The notes below the pieces were generated by a model, which saw nothing but the letters and a program-made list of their open reading frames with translations, made no database searches and had not been told where the DNA came from. From Pyrrhosoma nymphula (Eukaryota > Arthropoda > Insecta > Odonata > Coenagrionidae): a stretch of 64,000 nucleotides of DNA. Position numbers and translations under genes: made by a program. The stretch is from positions 147,199,266 to 147,263,265 of the forward strand of contig OY754329.1 of assembly GCA_963573305.1 (NCBI GenBank), read 5' to 3'. Each line of letters begins with the position of its first letter. Within the stretch, counting starts at the first letter, position 1. Positions 12,800 through 24,710 of this stretch are shown in pieces.

Positions 12800-13500
12800 C
12801 TTTTCCTCCTTGGAGAGCGTCGTTACCACGTAGGCGCCCCTTGGAGAGCGACAGAACACTCCGCGCGTTCGCGGAACGCGGTTCGGTCGGGAAGGCCAAC
12901 CTCAATCACCGAAAAAAACAATTTCACCCCTCCCTCCTTCCACAGGACAACTGTTAGGAACCTTCCGGAGTTGACAATCGCGAGGACTAAGTTTCCTTTT
13001 CCTCAGAGGCCGGGAACCTGAAGCACTCTTTTGGGAGACAGAAGCAAGAAAGAAATAAGGGGTCGGTGGAAAGGAAGGAGATTGTAAGAAGGCGAGAGAA
13101 GGAAGGCGCGGGACTGTGGGCTTCGCTTCGGCAACACGAAGCAGGAGAAGCGGCCGTCCTCTCTCGGAGCCTTGCCCGCCTCGACTGAGCCCGCCCCGCC
13201 GGCGGAGGGCCGCCCCGCCCACCGCCTGCGCGACAGGGACTCTCGGGGGCCCGTGGAGGGGATGGGCGGGCGGCGGCGGTGGTGGGGGCCGGGGGCGGGA
13301 GCGCGCGCGCCAGAGTTTAAAGGGGTCGCTCCGGCGAGGGCGGCGGGAGTCGGAGGCGAAATGTATAAAGGGGGCGGGGCGGGAAGCGGCGAGAGAAGAG
13401 GGTAGGGTAGTTACGAGCGAGGGGGGGACGAGGAAAGGGCCGGGAGTGGTGAGGGCCGAGTCGGCTCAGGGTTAGTTAGGGTAGGGACGGGCCTCGCACG
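12800..13500. promoter_or_regulatory. CpG-rich promoter-like island
   Basis: This is the most CpG-dense DNA in the window, with several GGGCGG-type GC boxes and G-runs. It lies about 1 kb upstream (minus-strand sense) of the probable Ala/His-rich exon. Open frames on both strands are Arg/Gly/Pro-rich and overlap each other, so I do not call genes from them. A promoter or first-exon region is the best reading. Confidence 0.4.
13364..13380 (+). promoter_or_regulatory. TATA box next to GC box
   Basis: TATAAAG at 13364-13370 is followed directly by a GGGGGCGGGGC GC box. If functional it would start transcription on plus near 13390-13400. No clear initiator is visible, and the neighbouring probable exon is on the other strand, so this would be a divergent promoter or a chance match. 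Confidence 0.3.
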
Positions 13501-13579
13501 ACGACGCCGGAGAAGCGAAAAAGGAGCACGGAGTAAGAATTGGAAGCAGCAGTGGACGGTAATTACGAAGAGGAGACAC

Positions 13580-13965
13580 GTAAACATGCTCGTTTCCGTC
13601 AACGGTGAAGAGGCGCGCAAAAACATTTGCCAAATGCACATCAAAACATATTTCAAACATAACATTTTATATCACGAATTCAACGCAGAAAGCCTAAGGA
13701 TCAAATGCCAGGAGGCCTTTCGGTTTTTCCAGAGCATAAACACGGAGGCAGTGGTGGATTTGCATGAATAGAATAGATGTAAACATATTCATTAATAAGG
13801 ATAAGTATAAATATACTTGTCACAGGCACTAAAGATGCATATGCACGGCATAAATGTATCTTAAGAATGTAACGGAGTGGCGAGCCAAAAGATCAAATGC
13901 GGGTATGACATTTGAATGTTGGAAGCAGAAATGAACATTACGCAGAAGAAATTTATGCGTAAACA
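13580..13965. promoter_or_regulatory. Cluster of forkhead-like GTAAACA sites
   Basis: Exact GTAAACA words occur at 13580-13586, 13779-13785 and 13959-13965, with ATAAACA at 13736-13742. RYAAACA is the established core recognised by forkhead transcription factors. Three same-orientation copies spaced 199 and 180 bp apart beside a promoter-like island may mark an enhancer. The 61-codon frame at 13586-13771 spans some of them but has no motif. Confidence 0.3.
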
Positions 13966-14164
13966 TATCGGCACATACTGATAATAAGTACCTCATACAC
14001 TTATGAACACGGAGAAGAACAGTATTGATACATAAAAGTATAAAATGGCTCATAATTTAGTGCGTATTCATGAACTTCTTGCGCGAATAAGGGTACAGGA
14101 GCGAGTGCACGGTGTTTATGGTCAGTATTTGCATTTTTTTGCACTCATGCTCGAAATAGAGGGG

Positions 14165-14730
14165 GGGCAGCAGGAGGTCTCGCAATGTATTGGCGGTGGG
14201 GATTGGGAGCCGGGAGGGGAGGAGAAAGGGGTGGGCTGTGTCGCCGGGCAGCGTCTTTGGAAGACACCGCGGTGGGGAGCGGTGGAGGCGGCGGCGCGAA
14301 TTGGACGAAGAGCCAGCCCGCTCTCCTCTCTCTCTCTCTCTGCCCCCGAACCGTTCTTATTTTTTACTATCGCCCCTCTCCATCTTTCTCTCTATCTCGA
14401 CCATCCTATCCTCTCTTTCCTTCTCCTTTCCCTGCCGCTGCCTGCACGGGCGGTGCCCGGGGAAGAAGGAGGCGGGTGTCCCCGGGAACTTTCTCCGTCG
14501 TCGACCGACGCTCCTCCCCTCCTACACACCGCCACCCCCAGCCTCATCCAAAACCTCCCTCCTCCCCCAACCCCCCGGTCTCGCCCCTCCACCTCCAGAG
14601 TACGATTCCCTCTCACTCGCGTCCGGGTTCCAAAGGGGGAGGGGTTGCCAGATCCAGGGTTTCCCCGAGCCCCCTTCCAGGGTTCGAATACGACCTTATT
14701 CCATCTGGGGAAGTTTGGGGTAGGTAAATT
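14165..14730. repeat. GC-rich and polypyrimidine low-complexity region
   Basis: The region has a G-rich first part, a (CT)n run near 14322-14342, and a long C/T-rich second half. All three plus frames are open for 170-230 codons and a minus frame overlaps, so open frames carry little evidence. The plus frame starting at ATG 14045 has a good AAAATGG context, but the protein becomes Ser/Pro/Leu simple sequence after about 40 residues. Confidence 0.5.
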
Positions 14731-14739
14731 CAAGTGACC

Positions 14740-17540
14740 CGCAAAAATACTCTTAATTATATATATAATCAACTTAAGCAAGTTAATTATGATTGCATTT
14801 TCGAACCGAACAATGGCCGTTGCCGTTGTTCTTTTCCTGGTAAGGACGATAAAATCAATCAATCAAAAATCAATGAAGTCTCGCGTTGGAACTGAAATTT
14901 TGTAATGGATAATCCATTACATGAATATCGATCGCAACAAAATATAAATTTGGTCTTTTCGTGGTTATTAAGTCGGTCTCATCGTTGTGGGAACATTTCA
15001 TTTTGCCTTAAAGTCATAAAATGAAATACTCTATCGTAAACCATCCAGTAAATATCGAGCTATGCCGGTTCAGGACCAGAATAATTTCCTCTACTAGATT
15101 TCAGTATAATTTCTGGAGTTATTGATTTGTCTTGGTGAGTTTAGGACAAAATAGTCCACATATCAAATTTCAAGCCCGTATGTCACAAAAAAAGCTAAAA
15201 TATTCGCGTTATTTCTGTGAGTGGATGACGGTTAAGCTCATTTACATTTATTTCAATGCAATAAATATGCATTTATTTGCGCCAACATATTCTAAATAAG
15301 AATTCTTTAAACTACCATAGTCCTTCGAATCCACAATCACGAAAGATACTTTGTAAGATTAAGAAGACTATATGGATAAGCGTGCTACCTGTTTGTTCCA
15401 ATCGTTACTCCACTAATATTCACTTGCTCACGACGACCAATTTAAAGGAATGCACTCGATTTCTACTTGTTCATCACCACAAAGTCAAATTCAGTAATGG
15501 CGTTTTTGTCTAAGGAATGAAGAAAACGATTTTTTTGTAAGGGATAATAACCGTATTATAAAGATAGATCCAGATTAAATGCATCTAGAGAAGTGTTTAG
15601 GAGACTGCAATTGGAAGAGGAAAATACACGCGGCAAGCGCTTTTAAGAAGTTAATAACGGAAGAAGCCATCGAATATGAATAGAGGAGGACGACCCAGCT
15701 ATGAGAACCTTTTGATAATGATGACATTCGTGCGAATGATTACGAAGTACCGCAAGGATTGAAATTTTAAAGGATATCATGGAAGGTCGCTATATTCTAT
15801 TCCATTTTTGACATTTTGAGAGAAATATTTTGCTGTAGAGGTTAATTCAAGAAATTAATGGAGACAACTAATGGTTATGATGCCAGCTCAATTATCCAGC
15901 GTTCAATTGATAATTCATATCTTACCCAATATCTCATCAGGATATTATAAAGGGTGAATAACGAGAATCTCGCATACTTTTACGAATTTCTAATAACTAC
16001 TTAATAACAACCACTTCATATTTTGTTATCTTGGCCCCTGCCTCCTACACCAACAATCTTCATTCATTGATTTGAAAAAAAATATCCTTTTTAGGAGCTG
16101 ATTCTTAATTTCAGATAGCGCTAGAAAATGGAAGTATATTCGCCATCCCCATAATGTGTTTGATAGCATCCTCCACATTTTCACTAATAGCAGCCTCCTT
16201 CCAAGTTCCTTTCTCAAATAAAGTAGTAAAAGCTGTCATTCTTCATGTTTTCCATTTCAGCCAAACCTATTCAGTTTAATTCAGATTACTCAGATTAACT
16301 TAGTAATCATATCACTTAGTAGCATAAAAATTCTAAATGGATATAATCAATTCAAATGAATAAGAAAACAGGATCAAGTCAATTATTACCTATGCATAAA
16401 GGGAAGAATTTAGCCTGCGGAAGAGTAACGTGTATTTTGGTGAGGCTATTTTGGAAAAAGACTTACAAATGTTTACTCAACATTAATTATTTTAAATTAT
16501 AAATAATATATATGTGCCGGGACCTAAATCCATTATGGATTATTTCACGGATATAAGAGATATCTTAAAATCCAGCCTTCCCTAAATAGCTTGAAAAAAA
16601 GTAACACAAAATATCACGATGGACCAGTGACGTTGAATTATTGTTATTTCCAAATATTTCGCGTTTCCAAGTAATTACGCGTTGCCATCGAAATATGAAG
16701 ACATTTTTATATTTAATTTACTCTCAGAAACTGAATGGAGTAGACTGAAGTTGATTATTTTACCATTCAAGCATTTGAAATCGGGAAACGTTATCTTAAT
16801 AGCGACGGACAACTTATAAATTTGTTAAAAATGTAAAATTAAGTGTCCCGGGTGGCGAAGTAAGAGCATTGATGAAGATGGATGGTCCTTTATCATAGGA
16901 GAAGAGTGATAAGTAGGTTACAAGCATACACTAACAATTATGGATCGCTACTGCTTTAACAAACATATATTTCTGTACGCCAAATGGACTACCACGTGAG
17001 AAATTCTTCAAATTATGTAGAGGAAGTCTTTGATGCAGAGCAAATGTTTGTTACCAGCGAGAAATTTACCCTATAGCTTCTCGCTAACTTAACTATGGGT
17101 AAAAATGCCTCTATCTACTGCTCACTGGACCTTACTCTTCGCCAGAGAGCCTATCTTTTGATTAATGCAAGATTCACGGAGCCGTAACTATCAAGCGTAT
17201 TTACCAGCAAAGGCAGCTGGATAGGACTTAGAACGAACATAAGTTTCAACCAAAACAATTACAAGAAAGGTTACCACTAAGGCTACCAATTAAGAAAGGT
17301 TTCCTCACATTAATAATTAATTCTACAGTGGATGACCACACGCATAAAACAAATGCATGCTTAAATTTAAAAGATACCCAAAAATAGACAGAATGACAGA
17401 CTGAAAAATGGAGGAAATGACAGAACTCTACCAAACGTATCCTAATTTATTCTTCATCCGTCCTCGCTATTTCTGTCACTTCCGTTTTTAAGCATTTCCC
17501 ATTAATTAAATGTAATTCACGCGTTGCGAGGAGCTGTTTT
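14740..17540. other. AT-rich non-coding stretch, nothing recognised
   Basis: I see no protein motif, tRNA or long inverted repeat. A short ATCAATCAATCAA run near 14850 and a small A/T palindrome near 15255-15280 are the only structures noted. Confidence 0.6.
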
Positions 17541-17574
17541 TCACTTCTTTCCTCAACTTGACCGTTTCCTTTAT

Positions 17575-18060
17575 TCGTCACCCCCTCCCCTCGTTTAAAT
17601 TTCGCCCGATTTCATCCGTTCCTCCTCCACTCACAGTTCGCACCGCACGCCCCCTGCCCCCCCTCACTCACTCACTTTCCCTTCACACTCGTTCTCCTCC
17701 CCCCCCCTGCTCCTCACCATTCCTTCCATCCAAGCTTCCTCTCTCTCCTTGCTTGCCTGCTTCCTCCTATCCGTCTATGGGTTCCCATCGATCGCCTCCC
17801 TCCCTCTCACTCGTAGCAAAGGGACGAGGGCGCAGAAGGAGACGAGGAGAGGAAGGGTGTGGGAAGAGAGGGAGTGAGAGAAAGAAAGAAAGTATGAGAG
17901 AGACATGTGGAGAATTCTGCCGGCGGCGGGGCGGTGGGGAGCAAGAGTCGGGCAAGTTGCCCCGGGCAAAGGGAGAGGAGGTGCAGGAGTGAAAGGGGCA
18001 GCGGTGTCGGGGACGGCGGAGGGGGCAGACTATGGAATGGGGACGTCCTCCATCCTCGTC
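17575..18060. repeat. Pyrimidine-to-purine strand-switch island
   Basis: The plus strand is C/T-rich to about 17815 and then abruptly G/A-rich to about 18000, with CpG dinucleotides around 17920-18060. Open frames occur in several frames on both strands and encode Ser/Pro/Arg-rich peptides, so they are not called as genes. The arrangement could fold as an imperfect large hairpin, or mark a promoter. Confidence 0.5.
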
Positions 18061-18860
18061 GGGGGGCTGCTTTATGTATGTACTGTTTCCCTGCGAGTTG
18101 CATCTAAACAAAGAAGGTGTCGAAAACATAGATATTAATAATGCAATGCAGTGATTAATTAATTTTACAATTTAAAAAAATGAGCCGGTTTCCTAGGCTT
18201 AGCCGCAGTAGCTAAGCTCTTTGACATGGCCTTACCCGAAAGGGCATAATGTGATGGTTATGTATTTATTTAAACACACAGTAAAATAAATAGATGATTT
18301 AATGAAAATCATTGACCTATTGCCAATAGTTTCCGCATTACTGTGGTGATTGAGTTTGTGTAACCACTAGAGCACTTCCCATCCCGATTAGCCCGTTTCA
18401 AAGGGGGGTTCAAAGACTTCAAACATACTACTCTGTCCGACGGATGGGACGCTACAGTGTTGACCCCTTGGCACCTTTTGTTTAAAGTAGTCTAATGCCG
18501 ACACCGGGTTTCTCTCCAGCCTTCCTCCATTCTTCAAATTATTTATCCTTTTCTAGCGCACCCACCTACACTCCATGGCGCAAATAACCTTAGCTATTGG
18601 CCGCCTCCTCGAGTAATCACCCAACCAACCGGGAAACATCTTCCTTTTTACTCTTCCTTTACCCCTTCGCTCCGAAGTCTCAAACCAGTTCACTTCAGCT
18701 ACTCAACCTTTTCCAGATACAAAGAATTTAACTGATTCGCTTATTTCCATAATTTAGCCAAGGGTACAACGACTTTCAGCTATTCAACCCACCCTCAGTT
18801 GCATGAAATCAGAAAAGCAGATAGAAGTTTTCCAGTGCCAGCCTCCGTCCGATATTCATA
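18060..18860. other. Non-coding stretch, nothing recognised
   Basis: Mixed composition with no open frame of note. The part at 18380-18500 is more GC-rich and may be part of an old interspersed repeat, but no termini or motif confirm it. Confidence 0.5.
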
Positions 18861-18869
18861 GCTTATACG

Positions 18870-19113
18870 CAGGGGCGGCGTGGGTGCTCAGGGGCCCGGT
18901 TTTTGAGTTAAAAACGCGTTGAACTACAATTTCATAGGTATTTATGTACAGTATGACAAAGTTGTACTTTCACTCAGAGATTTTTGGTTTGCTGGCTATT
19001 CAAAGTTCGGGGTCCGGCCCGCCGGGCCCTTCGGACCCGAGCCCGAAACCTAGAGCGTTGCCCGGGGTCCGGGCGGGAATCCCCGCCTTTCCGCCCTGGT
19101 CACGCCGTCCCTG
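18870..19113. mobile_element. hAT-like MITE, 244 bp
   Basis: The element starts CAGGGGCGGCGTG and ends CACGCCGTCCCTG, inverted repeats matching at 12 of 13 positions. Flanking octamers CTTATACG (18862-18869) and CGTATACG (19114-19121) agree at 7 of 8 positions. A C-A-G-G-G start and 8-bp target duplication are established hallmarks of hAT transposons. The interior is GC-rich with no transposase, so it is non-autonomous. The open frame that crosses it (18944-19228) is incidental. Confidence 0.75.
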
Positions 19114-19124
19114 CGTATACGTAA

Positions 19125-22100
19125 CCCCAAAAAGGCTGTTTACACAAGCAATGCAAAACAAACTATTGTTCAAATCGACATTAAAATGGTGTCAAACTTT
19201 GAAAAAGTGCTGCAGAACTTTAGATTAATAATATATTCATAGATTTCCAGTCATTCTATGGTTGATGATGCAATTTGTGATGCCGTATGTTCCGTTTTCG
19301 GAACTGTAGACGCTGGAAAAAAACTATTTATTCTGATTTTTCATACCTCAGTACCTACCTCTAATCGAACTCTCTAAATGGCCTCCCTAATTGACATTGA
19401 CATCATTGTACAGTTAAATAAATTGTGCTAAACTGCGATTCAATCTTATTCCTGGATTATGATTACATTTCACTTGGTCTCTCCCGCTACCATTATCTTG
19501 ATTGATGAGGAAGGTTGCAGTGGTACTTCGTATTACATTTCCTCTTGAATAATGGAGTTGGGCGATAAGGGCTCAAAAATAACCACTAGGATCCGCTATT
19601 CTGTTCACAGTTTGAGCGTTTAAATCTTCCTATTGTCGGATATTTTTTATCCCGAGGTGTATTTAGGCATCATTTTTGCACTATTCCAGCATTTGTATTA
19701 TAATTTAAGCTGTTATATTAAGAATAATTTATGGTACCTTAAAATGCGTGACAAACATGCGGCTTACTTTTTAATATGTTTAATGATAGTTCTCTATCGT
19801 TGTTCACCTAAATCGTTCTAAAAATAGTTCCATTAGCTTTTCTCCCAGTAAGAGGAATATAAAACTTCCATAATATACCTTCAGAGCCTTTCTCATGAAA
19901 ATTTGTTTTAGTGCCCATGCTTCCACGCCAAACAGCAAAGTACAACGCTAACAGTATTTACCATGTGGTAAAATTTGAGTTTCGAGGTCTATTTTGTTTC
20001 TGTCATGTTTTTGAAAAGTTAAAAAAATTATTTTTGTTCTAGCCTGAAACTTCACTTTTATATGCAAGGTGTAAGTTATTCATAATGCAGAATGTTTACA
20101 TTAAGGTTTATTTTTGTTTCATCAGCAGCAGTATCAGACGAGTTTTACACAGAGGATTTTGGACATGCTATAGGTAGGACAGGTTAACCTGAGTTTGAAC
20201 ATAGTAGCCTTTGGTCCGCAGCTGAAAGCTCAGCTAATTTTGCCGCCAATCGGCTTCACTAATGAAATATAGACCTCCAAATGTGAATTACCGTCGCACC
20301 GCAGTGATCTAAATGAAGGCCTGTTCGATAAGTGAAATAGGGATCACCAATTACTGAGTCAATTGGAGTGTGAAAGTCAACATTTAGGTTTGAGGCGATT
20401 TTTCCTTTGCTTATGCCTCCGATAGTTTCCCAAGAATACCTAGGCATAGGAAATCAGGCAGCTTGACTAGAGCTGAAGGTACTCTTAAAGGTTCTAGATA
20501 TGGAATTCACGGAATTTCCATCACCATATTCCTCCTTTCCGGAACCAAAATTACTTTCCTTACTTATCTCTCTTCTCGCTTATATATAAAAAACTCAGAC
20601 AAACTTTCAATTGACTTCCTACAAAACTCGAGGGTGAACGACGATCAACTATTCACATTGATTAAGCGCATTAGTAAAATATTTAACCAAATAGGAACAA
20701 AACAATTCAGTCATCACCTTCTTCCTAGTGTATTTTGGTCTTTGAATTATGGTAACCGCATTTCGTCACTTATTAAATATGCTTAAGGAGTTATAGAGTT
20801 AGAGATAAGTTTGCAAAATGTTCTCCTATATTCACGCCTCTGCTAAGCACTTAGAGTAAAAACTCAGTACAAACATTTTTGGTGATTGTAATAAAAACAG
20901 AATTGATTTTTTAGTCCGAGCAGTCATCACTTCGAGGATAAATTTCACCTGGGCGAGATCGGACGGAAATTGTTCAAATTCTACATAAAATCTCGCACCA
21001 AGAATTTGTATTAGAATTATACACGGTTAATAACATTCCGCGCTCTTTATTTTGAGCACGAACCAGTTTTCATGTAACAACGTAAATATCAAGATGTTTT
21101 GCGGAAATACTTATAATGACGTGACTCTTTCGAAACCGTATAAAGGTCAATACAAATTTCAAGGAATACTAGTGAAGAGTTTAATAGAACTAACAAGCCG
21201 TTAATCACAGCTTCGCTCGCCTTTAAATACTTCCTAACTCTACGTGAGGAATCAACTGGGTAAATTGAAGCGTTCTCAGTTTGTTATTCAATATATCACG
21301 CATGAAAAACCACGCAGAGGTAATTGAGCTATAGGAAACAATACAATGAACAGAGCCAAACAGGCTTCCATAAAGCTGGGTGAGAGATAAATTGGGAGAA
21401 TTGAGTTGCTTGCACTTTTTGCGAATGAAAATGTCTTCTCTATCTTCTGCCTCTATCTCTGTTAAGATAAATTTAGAGAGCAATAAATCTCTAAAAATTT
21501 ACCCCGTAAAAAATATAATATATCTGAGTTAATTTTCTCCAGACAATACTCGCAATACACGTTCCATTTCTTTTTAAAGTCATGTTAGAGTAGTTATATT
21601 TCACTAAATTTCTTAGTAAACAATAAAATCTAAGCTGGAGCTGTGTGACAACTTTCACTGGAATTCTTTCAGTAGTTACAGAGATATTTCGATCGGTCAA
21701 ACAGTGGGTCATTGGCATTTTCCTTTCATAAGCATAGATAACAAGCGGAAGTTCCATCAAAGTGACATCACTCACACCGAACCATTGTTTGAGATCCTAG
21801 AGGAATAGAGAGAAGAAAAAGAAGTGAGGAAGGAGGCAGAGGGTTTTAAAGGGGCGAGAGGAACATGGGTGGCTTGAGGGGGTGGGATCACGATGACATC
21901 CTGCCGAGACGCCCGGTATCCCAGCCACCGCACACTGGCACTCCCGCGAGTGAGAAGCAGCAGGTACGGTGTTAATCTATGCATCACTCCGATTAATGTA
22001 ACGATAATAGGCAAATCCAGCCAATAAATCATGGGGTAGTATCACATGGCGAGTGCTCGACGTCAGGGACTCAGGTTGAAAATGAGGTGTGCAAGGTTAG

Positions 22101-22160
22101 TTTAAGCGTACTCGAACAGTTACAGCCTTCATAGCTTCCTCTGAGAAGCTGTAGATGGAG
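19125..22160. other. AT-rich non-coding stretch, nothing recognised
   Basis: Several open frames of 60-107 codons exist on both strands, the longest at 20463-20786, but none shows a recognisable motif or paired splice sites. A mildly GC-rich patch at 21850-21970 has no assigned role. Confidence 0.55.
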
Positions 22161-22165
22161 CGAAT

Positions 22166-22318
22166 TCCAAAATTATGATATTTTTTCATCGTTCACGAAT
22201 GATTTAGAAAAATGGTGTAGACGTAACTTCCTTAAACCTCCAGAAAAAAAATTGATTGCAATTATTTTCCGCACAAGGAGTAAAATTATGATCTCAGGCA
22301 CACAATGGGACCCTTAAA
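22166..22318 (+). pseudogene. Possible LINE reverse-transcriptase scrap
   Basis: The plus frame from about 22166 reads through FTNDLEKWCRRNFLK, then IAIIFRTRSKIMISG, to a stop. This order (a helical segment with DLxxW, a K-rich turn, then a strand like xxIxFRTR) resembles the region after the catalytic YADD box in CR1/Jockey-type reverse transcriptases. Only about 50 codons survive and the catalytic box itself is not seen. Assignment is by motif memory, not alignment. Confidence 0.4.
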
Positions 22319-22319
22319 A

Positions 22320-23378
22320 GGTGTAAATGAAACTGTAGATAAATGCATGTCGAGGAAAAAAATGTTTATTCTTGTGATTTTTCAAGTGACTCTCGGATCT
22401 CAAATATTTCATAAAGCAGCTATCAAATATTTTAAATTTTGGTATTAGGGAGATTAAAGAAAAGAAGGCTTATTCACATTCTACTCGGATTACGCGGTTT
22501 CCCACTCTTCAAACACCTAATTCCCCATGTATTATATTCTTCAACTAAGCATACTTTCAACAACACTCCGTCTCCAATGTCATCCATCTTCCTCCCTCTA
22601 AGCCTCTTCGATAAATTTATTTGTTCCTTTTCAGCCATGAACCCGGTGTTCAAATTTACTTAATTCACCCCAATGAAGCAAAAATGGAATCTTTGCATCA
22701 CCAAAAGCAACCCTATTTCCACTCACTGCATTCCCAGGGATACAAGAGGTTTATTATAAATGTCATTCTTTCGGAACCTATGTCTCAAAGATTTCTCTAT
22801 CATTCTATTTCAAAAATAAACGAGTTAAATTAAAATACGACAAGGGAAAATTTTCTGAACATTAGAAAACAAATTATTCAGTCAGCAAAAGAAAAAACAC
22901 CTTGGATGCCTAGCCCGAAGGGTATACACAAAAGTTGAAAAAGCACAATTTTCTAAGTACTTGCGCTTAAGTCACCTAAGATTGGAAAATCAAATTATTT
23001 AGGTATATGATCACTATTTGCACCTTTTTCCTGTAACATTAAAAACACCAAGGAGGCGAAATCAACTCCCGGCAGAAAAATGTTGAAAAGAATTATTTCA
23101 TAATATGGAGACATTTTGCAATTCAAACATAATTTACCTATCATAATAATAACCATCGCGTATATATTTACATATTTTTCAGTAACTACCGCAAGAAATA
23201 CACGTAAAGATGATTTTCGTTTCGTTGCAGAACCTTTAACCTTTTTTCTTTCGCAAAATGTAATTAGATAAAATGGTGGCACAAAATTGGGTGAGTTACT
23301 ATTAAACAAAAGAAGAGATTCTTATTTGTATAACCAAATGTTGCTTTCCAGCCGAAATTGCAAAAATAAAATGTATCA
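22320..23378. other. AT-rich non-coding stretch, nothing recognised
   Basis: Open frames at 22439-22663, 22621-22833 and 22995-23309 have no recognisable domain. No repeats stand out. Confidence 0.55.
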
Positions 23379-23380
23379 AT

Positions 23381-23867
23381 GGCCGCGTTCAGGCGACTTC
23401 ACCGGTGAGATACCGGTTAGTCACCGGTGAGTCGCAACTGTTGTCGTCGTCTGAACGCCTAAATAATTCCTGCAGTACTCCCCGGTCACGTGAATCCACA
23501 GCAGAGTATTAGTATGAAAATGAGCGCCAACGGAGAATTAAGGGCTTTCGCACTATTCATCGCTGGCGACGATGATTTTATGCCAAATATTTCTAATATT
23601 ATTAGGCATGAAGTCGTCAGAAGGAGATAAAATCTAAATTGGCAATAAGAAGGAGGAGAAACAATCCGCGGAATGAACATGGGACGACATCATCATGGGG
23701 GCAGCCATGTTGCTTCTCAAAATGTTACCGATTCGCACCGGTGATGAATCCCGGAGGAAAAAATGGCGCCTGATCCGTAACATGTTGACTCACCGGTGAG
23801 TAACCATAGAGCGTTCAGAAGATAATTACCACCGGTGCCACAACTGTTGTGTTGCCTGAATGCGACC
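23381..23867. mobile_element. Harbinger-like non-autonomous DNA transposon, 487 bp
   Basis: The left end begins GGCCGCGTTCAGGCGAC and the right end, reverse-complemented, GGTCGCATTCAGGCAAC, matching at 14 of 17 positions. The flanking trinucleotide AAT is duplicated (23378-23380 and 23868-23870). Short G-rich termini and a 3-bp duplication fit the PIF/Harbinger superfamily. Five perfect CACCGGTG palindromes lie near the ends at 23400, 23422, 23736, 23791 and 23830, probably transposase-binding sites. A short plus frame around 23513-23630 could be a remnant of an encoded protein but is not recognisable. Confidence 0.65.
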
Positions 23868-23869
23868 AA

Positions 23870-24450
23870 TCTTTAGCAGCAATTAAGCATTTTTGATAAA
23901 TCGCCTCCATAACGACCATGCTGATTGTTGAAGTTGAGATTCTGTAAATGTCCAGTTACTCTGAACTAAATAAGGAATAAATAAATTATTACACATATCT
24001 AAATCAATCACAAATAATTAATAAATAAATAATAAAGCAATAAAGAAAATATAGATAGTGATAATGACTTTAATAGTTAACTTTAACGTCATTTAGTAGT
24101 TTGTAAGCGTTGTCGCTACTTTTGTATCAACCAAATATTTGTAGATGTAACGTAAATGTTTACTGACGATTAGTCTATTAAATTCGTATGAATGACGAGA
24201 TTAAACATTGTGAAAACATGGTAAGTGTGGTTAACTTATTTAAATAGGCTTTACGGTATACATGTTTGAATTTAAAACATCACACAGAAAGGATTCTTTC
24301 AATCCTATGTATCAATATTTTTATTCCCATTGAAATTCAACGGGCACCCCCTCTTTGTTTTACAATATTCCTCATGATGCATACCAGAAGTACATTGGAG
24401 CAAGATAGAAACGGATGGAAAACAAAGCACTAGGTAGTTATTTAAGGATT
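23870..24450. other. AT-rich non-coding stretch, nothing recognised
   Basis: No open frame of note and no repeat. The sequence is dominated by A/T with scattered ATAAATAA words. Confidence 0.55.
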
Positions 24451-24710
24451 ATGCATGAGGAGAACATTTTATTATACGCTTTTAATGATATAAAAAAGGC
24501 TGCATGCGCTTTAGTCAAAAGCCTGCTGTTAGATTTTGGTACGTGATGCACTTGAACACTGACATATGTAAATAGTCTTCATAAAACTCAAAATAATTGT
24601 CTAAAGCTTTGCCGTTCAAATCCATCCTGAGTTATCTGAGAATTATAAACATTTTATTATAAGCTTCCACTGATATACAAAAGGGCTACATATGCTTTAG
24701 TCAAAAGTCG
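24450..24710 (+). repeat. Diverged tandem duplication, period about 185 bp
   Basis: The segment 24462-24522 and the segment 24647-24709 share the order ACATTTTATTATA, GATATA, AAAAGG, GCTTTAGTCAAAAG with substitutions and small indels. They lie about 185 bp apart in the same orientation. This looks like two units of an old tandem or local duplication. Confidence 0.55.

Noticed and set aside
13115..13145. CTTCGCTTCGGCAACACG, resembling the start of U6 snRNA
   Set aside because: The rest of U6 (the ACAGAGA box and downstream sequence) is absent; the similarity is a short hairpin-like match.
13116..13475. Long plus-strand open frame in the CpG island
   Set aside because: Arg/Gly/Pro-rich simple composition, overlapped by open frames in other frames and on the other strand; explained by GC content.
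14045..14737. 230-codon plus-strand frame with a good ATG context
   Set aside because: All three plus frames and one minus frame are open here; after about 40 residues the protein is Ser/Pro/Leu simple sequence. No domain or splice support.
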